64,000 nucleotides of DNA from assembly GCA_028276365.1 (NCBI GenBank), contig JAPYWL010000002.1:36305-100304 (forward strand), written 5' to 3'. Within the stretch, counting starts at the first letter, position 1; each line of letters opens with the position of its first letter. The notes beneath the pieces are model-generated. The model saw nothing but the letters and a program-made list of their open reading frames with translations, did not search any database and was not told the DNA's origin. Of this stretch, positions 1 to 9,751 are shown one piece after another. The position numbers were made by a program, and so were the translations under genes. This DNA is from Deltaproteobacteria bacterium. GTDB taxonomy: Bacteria; DRYD01.

Positions 1-501
1 AAAATAATTTTTACTCTTTATAGGTAATTTATTTAATTTATTTTCAATTAGTAAGGTTAATACATAATCAATATCTCCATATTTTTTTATATTGCTTACT
101 GAGTTCTTAAGATTTTTAAAGTTTATATCAATAGATAATATTGCCTTATTAATAAAATGAGATAAAAATAAGGAAAAAGCCCCACTACCAGTACCTATTT
201 CCAATACTTTAGAATTTTTATTTATAGAAGTATTAACTAAAATATGAGCTATATCTTTTGAATTAATTGTATTAGTAGTCCTATTTATTTTTAAAATTAT
301 ATCCTTATAAGTAGGCTTTAAAATATAATAAAATTTACCTTTAGTTGTAAAAACCTTTTGACCATAATCTCTTAAATTATTAGTTAAATCATTATTTATT
401 AATATTTTTCCTTTATGAGTAATTATAGAATCTAAATTAGTTATATCAGAAATTAATATTTTTGATTCTACAGAGTTATACAACAAATATCCTTTTGACA
501 T
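1..501 (-). CDS. trmI: tRNA (adenine-58-N1)-methyltransferase, TrmI family (3' part cut by window edge)
   Basis: The frame is open from the ATG at 501 to base 1, giving 167 codons; the C-terminus lies outside the window. The N-terminal half has the TrmI layout: a short beta domain, then LKPTYKDIILKINR and INSKDIAHIL, then the SAM-binding motif VLEIGTGSGAFS (class I Rossmann fold). The family methylates N1 of A58 in the T-loop of tRNA using SAM. An AGAGG Shine-Dalgarno (511-515, reverse strand) supports this start. It lies 55 bp downstream of the CCA-type nucleotidyltransferase on the same strand, so the two tRNA-maturation genes may be co-transcribed. The family call is fairly secure; the catalytic C-terminal half cannot be inspected. 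Confidence 0.8.
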   Translation of the reverse strand, partial: MSKGYLLYNSVESKILISDITNLDSIITHKGKILINNDLTNNLRDYGQKVFTTKGKFYYILKPTYKDIILKINRTTNTINSKDIAHILVNTSINKNSKVLEIGTGSGAFSLFLSHFINKAILSIDINFKNLKNSVSNIKKYGDIDYVLTLLIENKLNKLPIKSKNYF

Positions 502-556
502 ATAAAACTAAACCTCTAAAAAACTAAAAATAACTTTAAAATAATTCAAAATAAAT

Positions 557-1774
557 TTAAACAGTTAATTCCATTAAATAATCCAAGTAATTTTCATATT
601 TGTTATCATTAAATAAGATTTTAAATTCATCAAAAGATAATAATTTTCTCTTAAATTGGCAAACATATCTACATAATTGCAATAATTTCTCTAAAGTTTG
701 TAAGTAATCCTTATTATTTAATTTTTTTAAATTTAGTAAGAAGTTATAATAAATAAATTCAAAGCCTATGTAATTTTTTTTATGTTTAAATATCTCAATA
801 AGGATTTTTTTATTATCTCTTTTATTCCAAAGTTCAATTAATTTTTTAGCTTTTTGATAAATATTTTCACCTAATATGTAATTTAACAAACTTTGAACAA
901 TTTCATTGTTAATTAAAGACATCATTATTAAAATGGAAACTGCTTTACTTTTTTCATAAATCTCTAAATCATATTCTTTTTTTAATAATTCCTTATAAAA
1001 ATTAAAAGTCAAATCCAAAATCTTAACAGATTCTACTAAATCATCATTAGGTTCTAAATTAAATAATCTACTAATTCCAAATAACCTAAAATCTAATAAA
1101 GCATTAAAAACAAATTCCAACTCAAATATCTTAAATAATTCTTGTTTCACTCTTACATGATTTAAGGAAAGAAGAGAGGAAATATTCTCTTGAATGTATT
1201 TTAAGGTATTATCTTCTATATTTAAGTTATATTTATTTTTAAATCTTATAGCTCTTAAAATTCTAATTGGATCTTCTGTTAAGCTCTCTAATCTATAAGT
1301 TCTTAAAATCTTATTTTCTATATCTTTTAGCGAATCTGTTAAATCTATTAATTTTTTTTCAAAAACATTAAAATATAAACTATTAATAGTAAAATCTCTT
1401 CTTATAGCATCTTGAAAAAGATCAGTAGTATATGTAGTGTCAATAACAACCTTAGGCTCACAATCTATTACTATCCTATATATATGCCTATTGGTATCTA
1501 ACTCAATTAATTTATAATTATACCCTTTATAACAATCAGTACATATTTTTAAAATAGCTTCCTTATAAACTGAAATATCATTGTTTTTTAATAAAAAAAC
1601 TATATCTAATTCATTATCTGTTTTATTTTCAAAAATAAGATTCCTTATAAATCCGCCCACCAAATATAACTCATAATCCAATTTATTACATTCTCTACAA
1701 AAAAGTTTATCTAATTTATAAAAACTTACAACTTCGGTTAACTTTTTTTCAATTTCCCAAATATTACTAATCAT
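557..1774 (-). CDS. CCA tRNA nucleotidyltransferase / poly(A) polymerase family protein
   Basis: Class II nucleotidyltransferase. Visible motifs are YLVGGFIRNL, the metal-binding region NELDIVF, RRDFTINSLYF and EDPIRILRAIRF, followed by a helical C-terminal part. The family adds CCA, or only A residues, to tRNA 3' ends. The usual Asp-x-Asp metal pair reads Glu-Leu-Asp here, and the usual RD of the GGxxRD motif is RN. No C-terminal HD phosphohydrolase motif is seen. The longest frame starts with TTG at 1786, but I prefer the ATG at 1774, which has GGA about 8 nt upstream. It is followed on the same strand by trmI. It could be a full CCA enzyme, an A-adding enzyme or a poly(A) polymerase; sequence alone does not separate these. 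Confidence 0.8.
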   Translation of the reverse strand: MISNIWEIEKKLTEVVSFYKLDKLFCRECNKLDYELYLVGGFIRNLIFENKTDNELDIVFLLKNNDISVYKEAILKICTDCYKGYNYKLIELDTNRHIYRIVIDCEPKVVIDTTYTTDLFQDAIRRDFTINSLYFNVFEKKLIDLTDSLKDIENKILRTYRLESLTEDPIRILRAIRFKNKYNLNIEDNTLKYIQENISSLLSLNHVRVKQELFKIFELEFVFNALLDFRLFGISRLFNLEPNDDLVESVKILDLTFNFYKELLKKEYDLEIYEKSKAVSILIMMSLINNEIVQSLLNYILGENIYQKAKKLIELWNKRDNKKILIEIFKHKKNYIGFEFIYYNFLLNLKKLNNKDYLQTLEKLLQLCRYVCQFKRKLLSFDEFKILFNDNKYENYLDYLMELTV

Positions 1775-1933
1775 ATATTTTTCCAATTTTTTAGTATATT
1801 CTTTTATTATATTATCTTTTTACTAAAAAAAATCCTTTCTAATTTTTATTTTATTCTTCTTTCCTAAAAATTACCGTTAAATAATTATGATTAAACAAAA
1901 GGTAATTGTAATATTTTAGTAAATAATATAAAT

Positions 1934-4042
1934 ATGGGAGTAGCAAACAGTATAAAATATAATATAAAAAATTTATTAGAGCCAGAAAGTATAGCTATAA
2001 TTGGTGTTTCAAGTAACAAAGAACACATAAGCTATTCATTTTTAGAAAATTTAATAAACTCTAATTATGAAGGGGTAATATATCCTGTTAATCCCAAACT
2101 AAAAGCAATAAAAGGGCTAAAAGTATATAATGATATTACTCAAATTCCGTTAGTAGATTTAGCAGTAGTAATCTTAAAACCTAACATAGCGTTAGAAGTA
2201 ATAGAAAAAGGGGCAATTAAAGGAATTAAAAACTTTATTGTACTTAGTAGTGGATTTGCTGAAATAGAAGAAGGCGAAATCTATCAAAATCAATTACAAG
2301 AATTAAGTAATAAATATAATTTAACTATTTTAGGTCCTAACTGTGTAGGAGTTATAAACACATATTATAATCTAAACGCTTCATTTGCTACTAAATATCT
2401 ACCAAAACAAGGACATATTTCCATAATCTCACAAAGCGGAGGATTTACTATAGGTGTAGTTAAATTCTTAAATAGAAGGAACTTAGGAATAAGTAAATTA
2501 ATTAGCGTAGGGAATAAAGCAGTTTTACAAGAAAGCCATTTCTTAGAATATCTATATAATGACGAAAAAACAAAAGCTATTATCCTATATTTTGAAGATA
2601 TAAAAAACATTGACGAATTTGAACAAATATCCTTAAAATTATTAGAAATAAATAAGCCAATTGTAGTTTTTAAAGGTGGTATAACTCCTAAAGGTCAAAT
2701 AGCATCATCCTCTCATACCGCAGCATTAGCAGGACATAATGAAATATTTGATTCACTCATAAATAAACTTAACCTAATAAAAGCAGATACTATAAAAGAT
2801 CTTTACAATATAACTTTATTACTTTCTAAAAATTTTGAATTATTTAAAGATAAGAAATCAAAAAGAGTATTAATAATAACAAATTGTGGCGGCTGTGGAG
2901 TAATAACTACTGATATGGCAGTAAAAAATAATTTAGAAGTTAATTCTATTTCCGAATCCTTTAAGAATGAATTATTAACAATATTACCAAAAGCTGCAGG
3001 ACTAAATAACCCTATAGATATAGTAGGCGATGCCGATGATATACGATTTAAACAAACCCTACAAATTACTTTAAATCATAAAGAAGAATATGATATTTTA
3101 TTAGTAGTTCCTGCTCAACAATCAACAATAAATATAGAAAAAGTTAGTAACTCCATAGCTTCCTTAGAACCTGAATTTACCAAAAGTAATATTCCAATTG
3201 TATGCTGCATGTATTCCTTAAATACTTTATCAAAAGAATTTGAAAAAATAAATCAAACAAATATACCCATATATGAATATCCCGAAGATGCTACCTATGC
3301 TATTTCTAAAATAATAGAATATAATCTTAATAGGCAAAAACTATTAAAGAATAAAAATCTACCTTTAATAGAAATTGATATCGATTATAGTTTAATACAA
3401 AAAATTATTTTAGATAATAAAAATGAGTTTTTACCTTTAAGCGAATGTATCAAAATCCTAAAAATTTTAGACTTAAATACTCCTAAATACAAGATAATAG
3501 ATAATATTCAAGATTTAGAAAATATTAATTTAGAATATCCATTAGTAATGAAATCCTTATCTTCTGAAATAATTCACAAAACAGAAAAACAAGCAATTAT
3601 TTTAAATATAAAAAATTATCAAGAATTACTAAATAGCTATAATAAATTAAAAGAACTATATCCTTCTGTTTTAATCCAAGAAATGATAATAGAAAAAGAT
3701 TTAGAATTAATAATAGGTTATAAAAAAGACAAAATCTTAAATAAGGGGTTTATTTTATTAGGATTAGGCGGAATATTTACAGAAATATTTAAGAAATTTG
3801 AAACAATTTTAGTTCCTTTAAATGAAGAAGATATTATAAATGCTCTAAACAAACTCAATCTAATTAAAATCTTCCAAAATTATAGAAATAAAAATTACAA
3901 CCTACAAAATATAATAGATATAGTATTAAAGATAAATGAATTAGTTATAAAAATTGATAAAATAGAAGAAATTGATTTAAATCCTGTTATAATAAATAAT
4001 AAAGGGGCTTTTGTAGTTGATATAAGATTAAAAAAAAATTAG
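1934..4042 (+). CDS. acdA: Acetate-CoA ligase (ADP-forming), fused alpha-beta subunits
   Basis: A 702-residue single-chain ADP-forming acyl-CoA synthetase. Order of domains: CoA-binding Rossmann domain (about 15-110, with AIIGVS and GPNCVG), succinyl-CoA-ligase-like flavodoxin domains (about 150-460), and a C-terminal ATP-grasp domain (about 490-702). The phospho-histidine site is visible as SSSHTAALAG with His261. The reaction is acetyl-CoA + ADP + Pi giving acetate + CoA + ATP, which yields ATP in anaerobic fermenters. No GNAT domain is present, so it is not a Pat-type protein acetyltransferase. The upstream Shine-Dalgarno is poor. It opens a plus-strand pair with the mnmA-like gene 53 bp downstream. 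Acetate is inferred; related enzymes accept other acyl-CoAs. Confidence 0.88.
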   Translation: MGVANSIKYNIKNLLEPESIAIIGVSSNKEHISYSFLENLINSNYEGVIYPVNPKLKAIKGLKVYNDITQIPLVDLAVVILKPNIALEVIEKGAIKGIKNFIVLSSGFAEIEEGEIYQNQLQELSNKYNLTILGPNCVGVINTYYNLNASFATKYLPKQGHISIISQSGGFTIGVVKFLNRRNLGISKLISVGNKAVLQESHFLEYLYNDEKTKAIILYFEDIKNIDEFEQISLKLLEINKPIVVFKGGITPKGQIASSSHTAALAGHNEIFDSLINKLNLIKADTIKDLYNITLLLSKNFELFKDKKSKRVLIITNCGGCGVITTDMAVKNNLEVNSISESFKNELLTILPKAAGLNNPIDIVGDADDIRFKQTLQITLNHKEEYDILLVVPAQQSTINIEKVSNSIASLEPEFTKSNIPIVCCMYSLNTLSKEFEKINQTNIPIYEYPEDATYAISKIIEYNLNRQKLLKNKNLPLIEIDIDYSLIQKIILDNKNEFLPLSECIKILKILDLNTPKYKIIDNIQDLENINLEYPLVMKSLSSEIIHKTEKQAIILNIKNYQELLNSYNKLKELYPSVLIQEMIIEKDLELIIGYKKDKILNKGFILLGLGGIFTEIFKKFETILVPLNEEDIINALNKLNLIKIFQNYRNKNYNLQNIIDIVLKINELVIKIDKIEEIDLNPVIINNKGAFVVDIRLKKN

Positions 4043-4095
4043 TTAAAAATTTAATTTTTTAAATAAAGCAAAAATAAATTAAAAAGGTGGGAAAA

Positions 4096-5325
4096 ATGGA
4101 TATTATAACACAAGAAATAACAAAAAAAGAAATAAAAAATAATGAAATAACAAAAGAAGAAATAAATAATTTACTTGAGGCTATAGAATCTAATTTAGAT
4201 TATGTAAAAAAGGATGCTGTAATAGCAGTAGGATTAAGTGGTGGCGTAGATTCTTCTACCACTTTATTATTACTAAAACTATTAAACTTTAAAGTAATTG
4301 GTTTAACAATGAAAATCTGGGATGAAAAATATAATGAGCTATTTAAATTCAATAAAATAGAAAATAAAATTCATGGATGCTTTGGACCCGAAGAATTTGA
4401 AGATATCCAAGATTGTATTAAACTAACTAAACAATTAAATGTAGATTATCATATTATTGATTTAACTAAGGAATATGAAAAAATAATTCTAAATTATTTT
4501 AAAGAAGAATATCTAAGTGGGAGAACTCCTAATCCCTGTGTAATGTGTAACTGGAAAATGAAATTCGAATATCTACTAGAAAAAGCAATTAATAGTAATA
4601 TAAAATTTGATTACTTTTCTACAGGGCATTATGTAAAAAAAATAAGATTTAAAAATTCATTTACTCTACAAAAAGCTAATTACCTTAAAAAAGATCAAAC
4701 CTATTATCTTTCTTTTTTAAATCAAAAACACTTAGAAAAATCAATATTCCCTTTAGGCTTAGTACAATCAAAAGAACAAGTTAGATTAATCGCTAAATAT
4801 TATAATCTACCAACTTATAACAAAATAGATAGCCAAAACTTTATATCTACTAACTATATAGAGATTTTTAAAAACGAGCAAATAAAAGATGGAATAATTG
4901 TAGATAAATACAACAATATTTTAGGAGAACATAAAGGAATACATAACTACACTATAGGACAACGAAAACATATTGGAATCTCATCAAATAAAAGATTATA
5001 TGTAATATCAATTGATAAAGAGAGAAATCTAATAATAGTAGGAGAAAAAGAGGATCTATATCAACAAAAGTTTATAGTTAAAAACCTAAACTGGATCATA
5101 AATCTAAACGAAATAAAAGAATTAAATGAAAAAGGGGAAATATTAGTAAAAATAAGATATACTCATAAAGAATCTCCTGCTAAACTATATTTTATTGATA
5201 ATGACAAAATTTTAGTAGAATTTAAAGAAAAGCAATTAGCAATTACACCAGGGCAAATCTCAGCATTCTATTATAATGATATCCTCTTAGGTGCAGGAAT
5301 AATCGATAAAATCATTTTTAATTGA
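4096..5325 (+). CDS. mnmA: tRNA 2-thiouridylase MnmA-like, lacking the second catalytic cysteine
   Basis: An MnmA-family protein. It has the PP-loop SGGVDSS (48-54), the first catalytic region NPCVMCN (Cys148/Cys151), the GEHKGIHNYTIGQRKHIGI signature and a C-terminal beta-barrel. MnmA makes s2U34 in tRNA for Lys, Glu and Gln. The second active-site Cys, normally in SQ-x-I-C-F, is absent: the sequence here is SQNFIS. There is also an extra N-terminal segment of about 40 charged residues. The ATG at 4096 is preferred over the GTG at 4087 because AGGTGG lies just upstream of it. Loss of this Cys means it may use a different sulfur-transfer chemistry, act on another substrate, or be impaired. 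The Cys95 and Cys107 region could contribute. Confidence 0.85.
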   Translation: MDIITQEITKKEIKNNEITKEEINNLLEAIESNLDYVKKDAVIAVGLSGGVDSSTTLLLLKLLNFKVIGLTMKIWDEKYNELFKFNKIENKIHGCFGPEEFEDIQDCIKLTKQLNVDYHIIDLTKEYEKIILNYFKEEYLSGRTPNPCVMCNWKMKFEYLLEKAINSNIKFDYFSTGHYVKKIRFKNSFTLQKANYLKKDQTYYLSFLNQKHLEKSIFPLGLVQSKEQVRLIAKYYNLPTYNKIDSQNFISTNYIEIFKNEQIKDGIIVDKYNNILGEHKGIHNYTIGQRKHIGISSNKRLYVISIDKERNLIIVGEKEDLYQQKFIVKNLNWIINLNEIKELNEKGEILVKIRYTHKESPAKLYFIDNDKILVEFKEKQLAITPGQISAFYYNDILLGAGIIDKIIFN

Positions 5326-5356
5326 TAAATCTTCAATTTAGCCAAATTCTTAATTA

Positions 5357-6568
5357 TTATATTTCTTTAACAAAATCCCCAATAACTTTAAGAAATTTCT
5401 CAATATAATTAGAATTTAAATAAATATTGTTTTTAGGTAAAAAATTATTATCAATAACTAAATGATTATTAAAAACATTAATGACTTTAAGCCAATGTTT
5501 AGAAGAATTATTAAAACTACTTTTAAAAATAGGATCAATTAAAAATAAATTGGCTACAACCGGAAATAGCCTACTAACAAAAACTCCATTATCAAATAAT
5601 TTTTTTAGTAACCTATCTCTATTAAAATTAACTCTTATATTAAATCTCCAAGAAAATAAATTATTATCTATTAATTCAAGATATATATTTGAACTATTTA
5701 ATTCTTTAGCTAACTCTTTTAAATTTGAATAGTAATATAAATTTACATTTCTTTTCAAATTTAGTAAAGAAAAATAAGAAATATTAAACCCATTTCTTAA
5801 TTTTATTTCAAAATCAACATTATTTAATATCTTATTTATTAAATTATCTAATTCTAAAGCAGTGGATAAATCTAATTCTGAATTATAACAATAAAAAACA
5901 TTCTTATTATTTAAAATTTTATTTAAAACTTTAACTTTATATTGTTTATCTTGAGAATAAAAAATATTACTACCTTTAAAGATTTTATCTACCTTATTAA
6001 TTAACTTAGGAATATTATCTTTATTTATTCGTAGTTTTAAATTAGTATCTAATTTAAAGGAACTAATTAATAAGCTACCGTATCCTAATTCTAATTGTTT
6101 AGCATAAGAAAAACTAAATACAAAAAAATCTTGTTTAAATAAATCTGAATTATCTAAAATAAAATTAATAACTTCTTTAGTAATCATAACTAAAGCCATG
6201 TCCCATAAAATTAATACTAATTTATTATCCTGTCTTATAGATTTATTTATTTTATTTATCTCCTTTTTTAAAGTTAATATTTTTTTAGATTCAAAATTAC
6301 CATAAGGGATAACTATAATTACTAAAATTAAAGAATCTTTAGGATAAAAAGATATAATATCTCCTAAATCTAAGGGATAAAGAGTATTATAATCTATATC
6401 ATAAAAAGAAATTTTAAAATTAGAATATAAAGATGCTAAAGGGAAAGTATAACATATATTAGCAGGAAAAGAAATAAACATATTTTTAAAATCTTTAAAA
6501 ATATTTTGTAAATTTAATAGAATTTTTAATAATGAATTAGAAGCCCTGGGTAAATAATAAATATCCAT
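5357..6568 (-). CDS. Divergent DegT/DnrJ/EryC1/StrS-type PLP aminotransferase fold protein
   Basis: A 403-residue protein with the pattern of the DegT (sugar aminotransferase) family. FPANICYTFPLASLYSN with FYDIDYNTLYPL matches the N-terminal part. Asp123 in LWDMA corresponds to the PLP-ring-binding Asp, and Lys157 in FSYAKQLELGYGSLL corresponds to the Schiff-base Lys. These residues are kept, but overall conservation is low and several Gly positions of the family are lost. Family members transaminate keto-sugars for cell-surface glycans. It is convergent with the mnmA-like gene and divergent from the membrane protein at 6705. A substrate cannot be named, and a non-sugar or structural role is possible. 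Confidence 0.55.
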   Translation of the reverse strand: MDIYYLPRASNSLLKILLNLQNIFKDFKNMFISFPANICYTFPLASLYSNFKISFYDIDYNTLYPLDLGDIISFYPKDSLILVIIVIPYGNFESKKILTLKKEINKINKSIRQDNKLVLILWDMALVMITKEVINFILDNSDLFKQDFFVFSFSYAKQLELGYGSLLISSFKLDTNLKLRINKDNIPKLINKVDKIFKGSNIFYSQDKQYKVKVLNKILNNKNVFYCYNSELDLSTALELDNLINKILNNVDFEIKLRNGFNISYFSLLNLKRNVNLYYYSNLKELAKELNSSNIYLELIDNNLFSWRFNIRVNFNRDRLLKKLFDNGVFVSRLFPVVANLFLIDPIFKSSFNNSSKHWLKVINVFNNHLVIDNNFLPKNNIYLNSNYIEKFLKVIGDFVKEI

Positions 6569-6704
6569 AATTAAAATTTTTATTGATTTTTTTTAAAACC
6601 TCTTTAGTTAACATAAATTTTACATTTTTTTTAAAAATCTTTAAAGGATTTTTACATAAAAATAAATAATTATAAAATAGCTTATGGCTTAATGAGGAAT
6701 AAAT

Positions 6705-8162
6705 ATGGAAATAAAAAATAATACAAATGCCTTAAATGTAAATAATAAAATAGAAAACTTAAATAATAAAAATGAAATTTTATCAAATTTTATAAATTCC
6801 CAAAACAGTGAAATATTAAAAATTTTAGACCAAATAGATTTAACTAAAATAAATGAAAATCTAAAAAATTTAGCAAATACGATAAAGGAAAAAATAAATA
6901 AAGAGCTAAAAGAATTTAAAAACACTCCTGTATCAAAAGAGTTAAATCCTTCATTATTAAGAGGTTTAATTTCAAGTGGAATACTAAGCAGTATTTTTCT
7001 TTTAGGTAATCCCTTTTTAGCTTTGGTACCGTTATTATCCACAGCAATATCATATAAAATCGGTGAGAAAATTGAAAATCCATTATATTCATTAATATCA
7101 TCTTTTACTCTACCACTTGCTATAAACTCACTTATCTTATTATCAAACTCTATAAATCCCATAAATTCTATTTCATTATTATTAACCTCATCCATCATAT
7201 CTACAGTAGGATTATTAAACTCAACTACCTCCAAAGAGGTAAATGATATAAAAAACTTTTCAATGCAAACTTTACCTATTAATTATCTTTTAGGTATTCC
7301 ATTAACAGTAAATTTAGTATCAAACTTTTCTTCAAGTTTAAGTAGTATATTTGAGATGGATGAAAATAAAAAAATAATATTTTCAACATTACTAAATATA
7401 GGATTATCATCGTTATTAGCTTTACCTTTTGGTATTACTAATTTTGCTATATTTAGTGCTTTAAGTTCTTTATATTCGATTATCAATTTAAAAGCTGCTT
7501 CCAAAATTGAAAATTTACTAAATAAATCACAAAATTACTTATCAAATAAAATATCTAATTTCTTAAAAGATAAACTAAGTTTTTTAAGAAAATTACCAAC
7601 AGCTTTAAGGTCTTTAATTGCAGGTTTAACAATAGGTGGATTAAGCTCATTATCTACTTCAATATTAGCTGGATTACTAAATCCAATTTTAGGGCCATTA
7701 AGCTTTGCTATCCCCTTAGCTACTTTCTTAATAACTACATTCTCCACTACTAAATCATTCTATACAATGCTAAAAGCTAAAGAACAATCACTAAAAATTA
7801 TAAATGATTTAGAATCATTAATAGAAAATAATCAAATTTCTAAAGCAGTCCAAACCTATAAAGATCACTTGCTAAATAATAATTCAAAAATGGATTTATC
7901 AAAAGTATCAGATGAAGAATTAAAAATATCAATGTTCAATGAATTAATACAATATCATTTAGCTAAGATGATATATTATTATAATGATAAAAAACTAAGT
8001 GAAGCTATAAAAGAGTTTAAATATATCCAATTTTTACAATTACTCTTTAATACCAATGATATAACCAAAGCTAAAGAAATAGCTGATAACCTTGATAAAG
8101 ATCAAGCTCTTAAAGCTATTGAAAACTTTATTAATTCTTTAAATAATGCTAACCCCCATTAG
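6705..8162 (+). CDS. Multi-pass membrane protein with internal duplication, unknown function
   Basis: A 485-residue protein I do not recognise. Residues 1-75 are hydrophilic, rich in Asn, Lys and Glu, and likely helical or coiled coil. Residues 82-345 hold several hydrophobic stretches rich in Ser, Leu and Ile. The last about 130 residues are again helical and charged, with a TPR-like look. The segments beginning PSLLRGLISSG (about 82) and PTALRSLIAGL (about 298) resemble each other, which suggests an internal duplication. There is no signal peptide. A GAGG Shine-Dalgarno (6693-6696) lies 8 nt before the ATG. It is a single-gene unit between divergent and convergent neighbours. Confidence 0.8.
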   Translation: MEIKNNTNALNVNNKIENLNNKNEILSNFINSQNSEILKILDQIDLTKINENLKNLANTIKEKINKELKEFKNTPVSKELNPSLLRGLISSGILSSIFLLGNPFLALVPLLSTAISYKIGEKIENPLYSLISSFTLPLAINSLILLSNSINPINSISLLLTSSIISTVGLLNSTTSKEVNDIKNFSMQTLPINYLLGIPLTVNLVSNFSSSLSSIFEMDENKKIIFSTLLNIGLSSLLALPFGITNFAIFSALSSLYSIINLKAASKIENLLNKSQNYLSNKISNFLKDKLSFLRKLPTALRSLIAGLTIGGLSSLSTSILAGLLNPILGPLSFAIPLATFLITTFSTTKSFYTMLKAKEQSLKIINDLESLIENNQISKAVQTYKDHLLNNNSKMDLSKVSDEELKISMFNELIQYHLAKMIYYYNDKKLSEAIKEFKYIQFLQLLFNTNDITKAKEIADNLDKDQALKAIENFINSLNNANPH

Positions 8163-8205
8163 ATCAATTTCCCTAAATTTTTAAAAACCACAATGAATTT
8201 ATAGT

Positions 8206-9723
8206 TTAGTAAATTTCAATATAATCAGAAGAAAATAAAGTAGCTTTTTTATTAAAATTAGGACCAATTATATAAGCTTTAGTATCTATTAAAAGAGGTA
8301 AAATATAAAAAGTATTAATTAATTCTTTTTGTAATTCAATTAAATATTGTTTTTGATTATAAGAATAACCTTGCATTATTTTATCAACTAAGTCATCATC
8401 TACATTAACTTTATAAAAATTATAAATACCTTTACTATTATAAATTTTTGAGTAATTAAAATAAGGCTTAAAATTTACTGAAATAATAACAAAATCATAA
8501 TTACCTAAATTTACATAATTTTCTAATGAAAAATTCGAGCTTTCTTCAGATAAGTTAAATAAAAAAGGTTCAAAATTAAAATTATTCCTTAGAGTATCAG
8601 TTATCAAATTTGCAAGCATTTTTTCATTAAAACTCCTGTATATTATCACACCCTGTAACTTATTTTTAGATAATTTTAGCTCTTTACTTTTATTAATAAT
8701 CTGATTAATAACTTTATCAGTATCATATAAAGCAAAATGATTATAAAGTAAGTAATAAGAATAAAGAGTATAATTAGAAGTTAGCTTATTTGATAAGTTT
8801 TTTCTTAAAAGGTAATAAACTACTTCTCGATCCTGAATATTTAACTTTGGATTAAACAAAATAAAAAATATGTTTTCATTAGGTAAAATCTTAACTTGAA
8901 AATCTTTAGGAATTTTGATTAGATTAACAACTTTAGGATCTAATTTAATCAAATCTAAACTAAAGATCTCTTTATTTAAATCTTCATAATTTCTATAACT
9001 AATAAACTCAATTAATCTTTTATTTTTTTGATTATATATAGTAAAAGTGTTTTTATCACTATTTTTATTATTTTTAATATCTTTTAGCTGATAAAAGTCA
9101 GAATTTTTTAAATCAGAAGAATAGGGAGTCAAAAAATCAAAATTAACTTTATCTTTATAAACAAAATCCAATATCTGCTGTTGATAATTAGAAAAATATT
9201 TACCTATTAAAATAACAGGGTAAGGGAAATATGGTAAAGAATAAGTATCATTATATTCAATTCTTAAAGAATCTCCAAAAATTATCATTCTATTTATACT
9301 AGAATTCTGCTTATATATCCATTTATTAGATAATAAATCCACAGAAAATAAAGAAGGAGTTTGTAATATATCATTTAAACTAATTAAATTTATTTCTTTT
9401 TTAAAATCTCCTTTATTTATAACTATAACAGTTTTTATAGAATTTAAATCTTTAATATAATTCATTTTTTGGTTATCTAAAGAAGGAATATTTTGTAAAA
9501 CCTTAGATTTAGGTAAATAATTATTATCATAATAAAACAAAGATGGACAAATTAAATTAAAAATATTTAAAGCTAAAAAATTAGGCTCATCTATGTAATT
9601 TAGATTTATATTATCACCTAATAAAGCTATCCTTAAATATGGTCTTACATTACAAGAACTAAAAAATAAAAAAACTATTAAAAATAAGCTCAAAACTAAA
9701 CTAAAATATATTATCTTTTTCAT
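8206..9723 (-). CDS. Extracellular solute-binding lipoprotein, family 5-like
   Basis: The N-terminus has Lys-Lys, a hydrophobic core and a lipobox ending FSSC with Cys24, so it is an exported lipoprotein processed after Lgt (encoded at 30955). The body has features of family-5 (oligopeptide/nickel type) binding proteins: NLICPSLFYYDNNYLPK near the start and FFILFNPKLNIQDREVVYYLLRK in the middle, like the region where the family has its fN-x-D-xxVR-A motif. It is divergent and somewhat short at 505 residues. No permease or ATPase gene is adjacent, so it may work with a distant transporter or have another envelope role. The glycosyltransferase relic lies immediately upstream. Confidence 0.65.
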   Translation of the reverse strand: MKKIIYFSLVLSLFLIVFLFFSSCNVRPYLRIALLGDNINLNYIDEPNFLALNIFNLICPSLFYYDNNYLPKSKVLQNIPSLDNQKMNYIKDLNSIKTVIVINKGDFKKEINLISLNDILQTPSLFSVDLLSNKWIYKQNSSINRMIIFGDSLRIEYNDTYSLPYFPYPVILIGKYFSNYQQQILDFVYKDKVNFDFLTPYSSDLKNSDFYQLKDIKNNKNSDKNTFTIYNQKNKRLIEFISYRNYEDLNKEIFSLDLIKLDPKVVNLIKIPKDFQVKILPNENIFFILFNPKLNIQDREVVYYLLRKNLSNKLTSNYTLYSYYLLYNHFALYDTDKVINQIINKSKELKLSKNKLQGVIIYRSFNEKMLANLITDTLRNNFNFEPFLFNLSEESSNFSLENYVNLGNYDFVIISVNFKPYFNYSKIYNSKGIYNFYKVNVDDDLVDKIMQGYSYNQKQYLIELQKELINTFYILPLLIDTKAYIIGPNFNKKATLFSSDYIEIY

Positions 9724-9751
9724 AAATAATTACAAAATAATTAATAAACTA

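Noticed and set aside
2365-2610. Open frame antisense to the acetate-CoA ligase gene
   Set aside because: Fully inside a well-supported gene on the opposite strand; no independent motif.
6689-7747. Several antisense frames across the membrane protein at 6705
   Set aside because: They mirror the hydrophobic codons of the real gene and have no Shine-Dalgarno or recognisable content.
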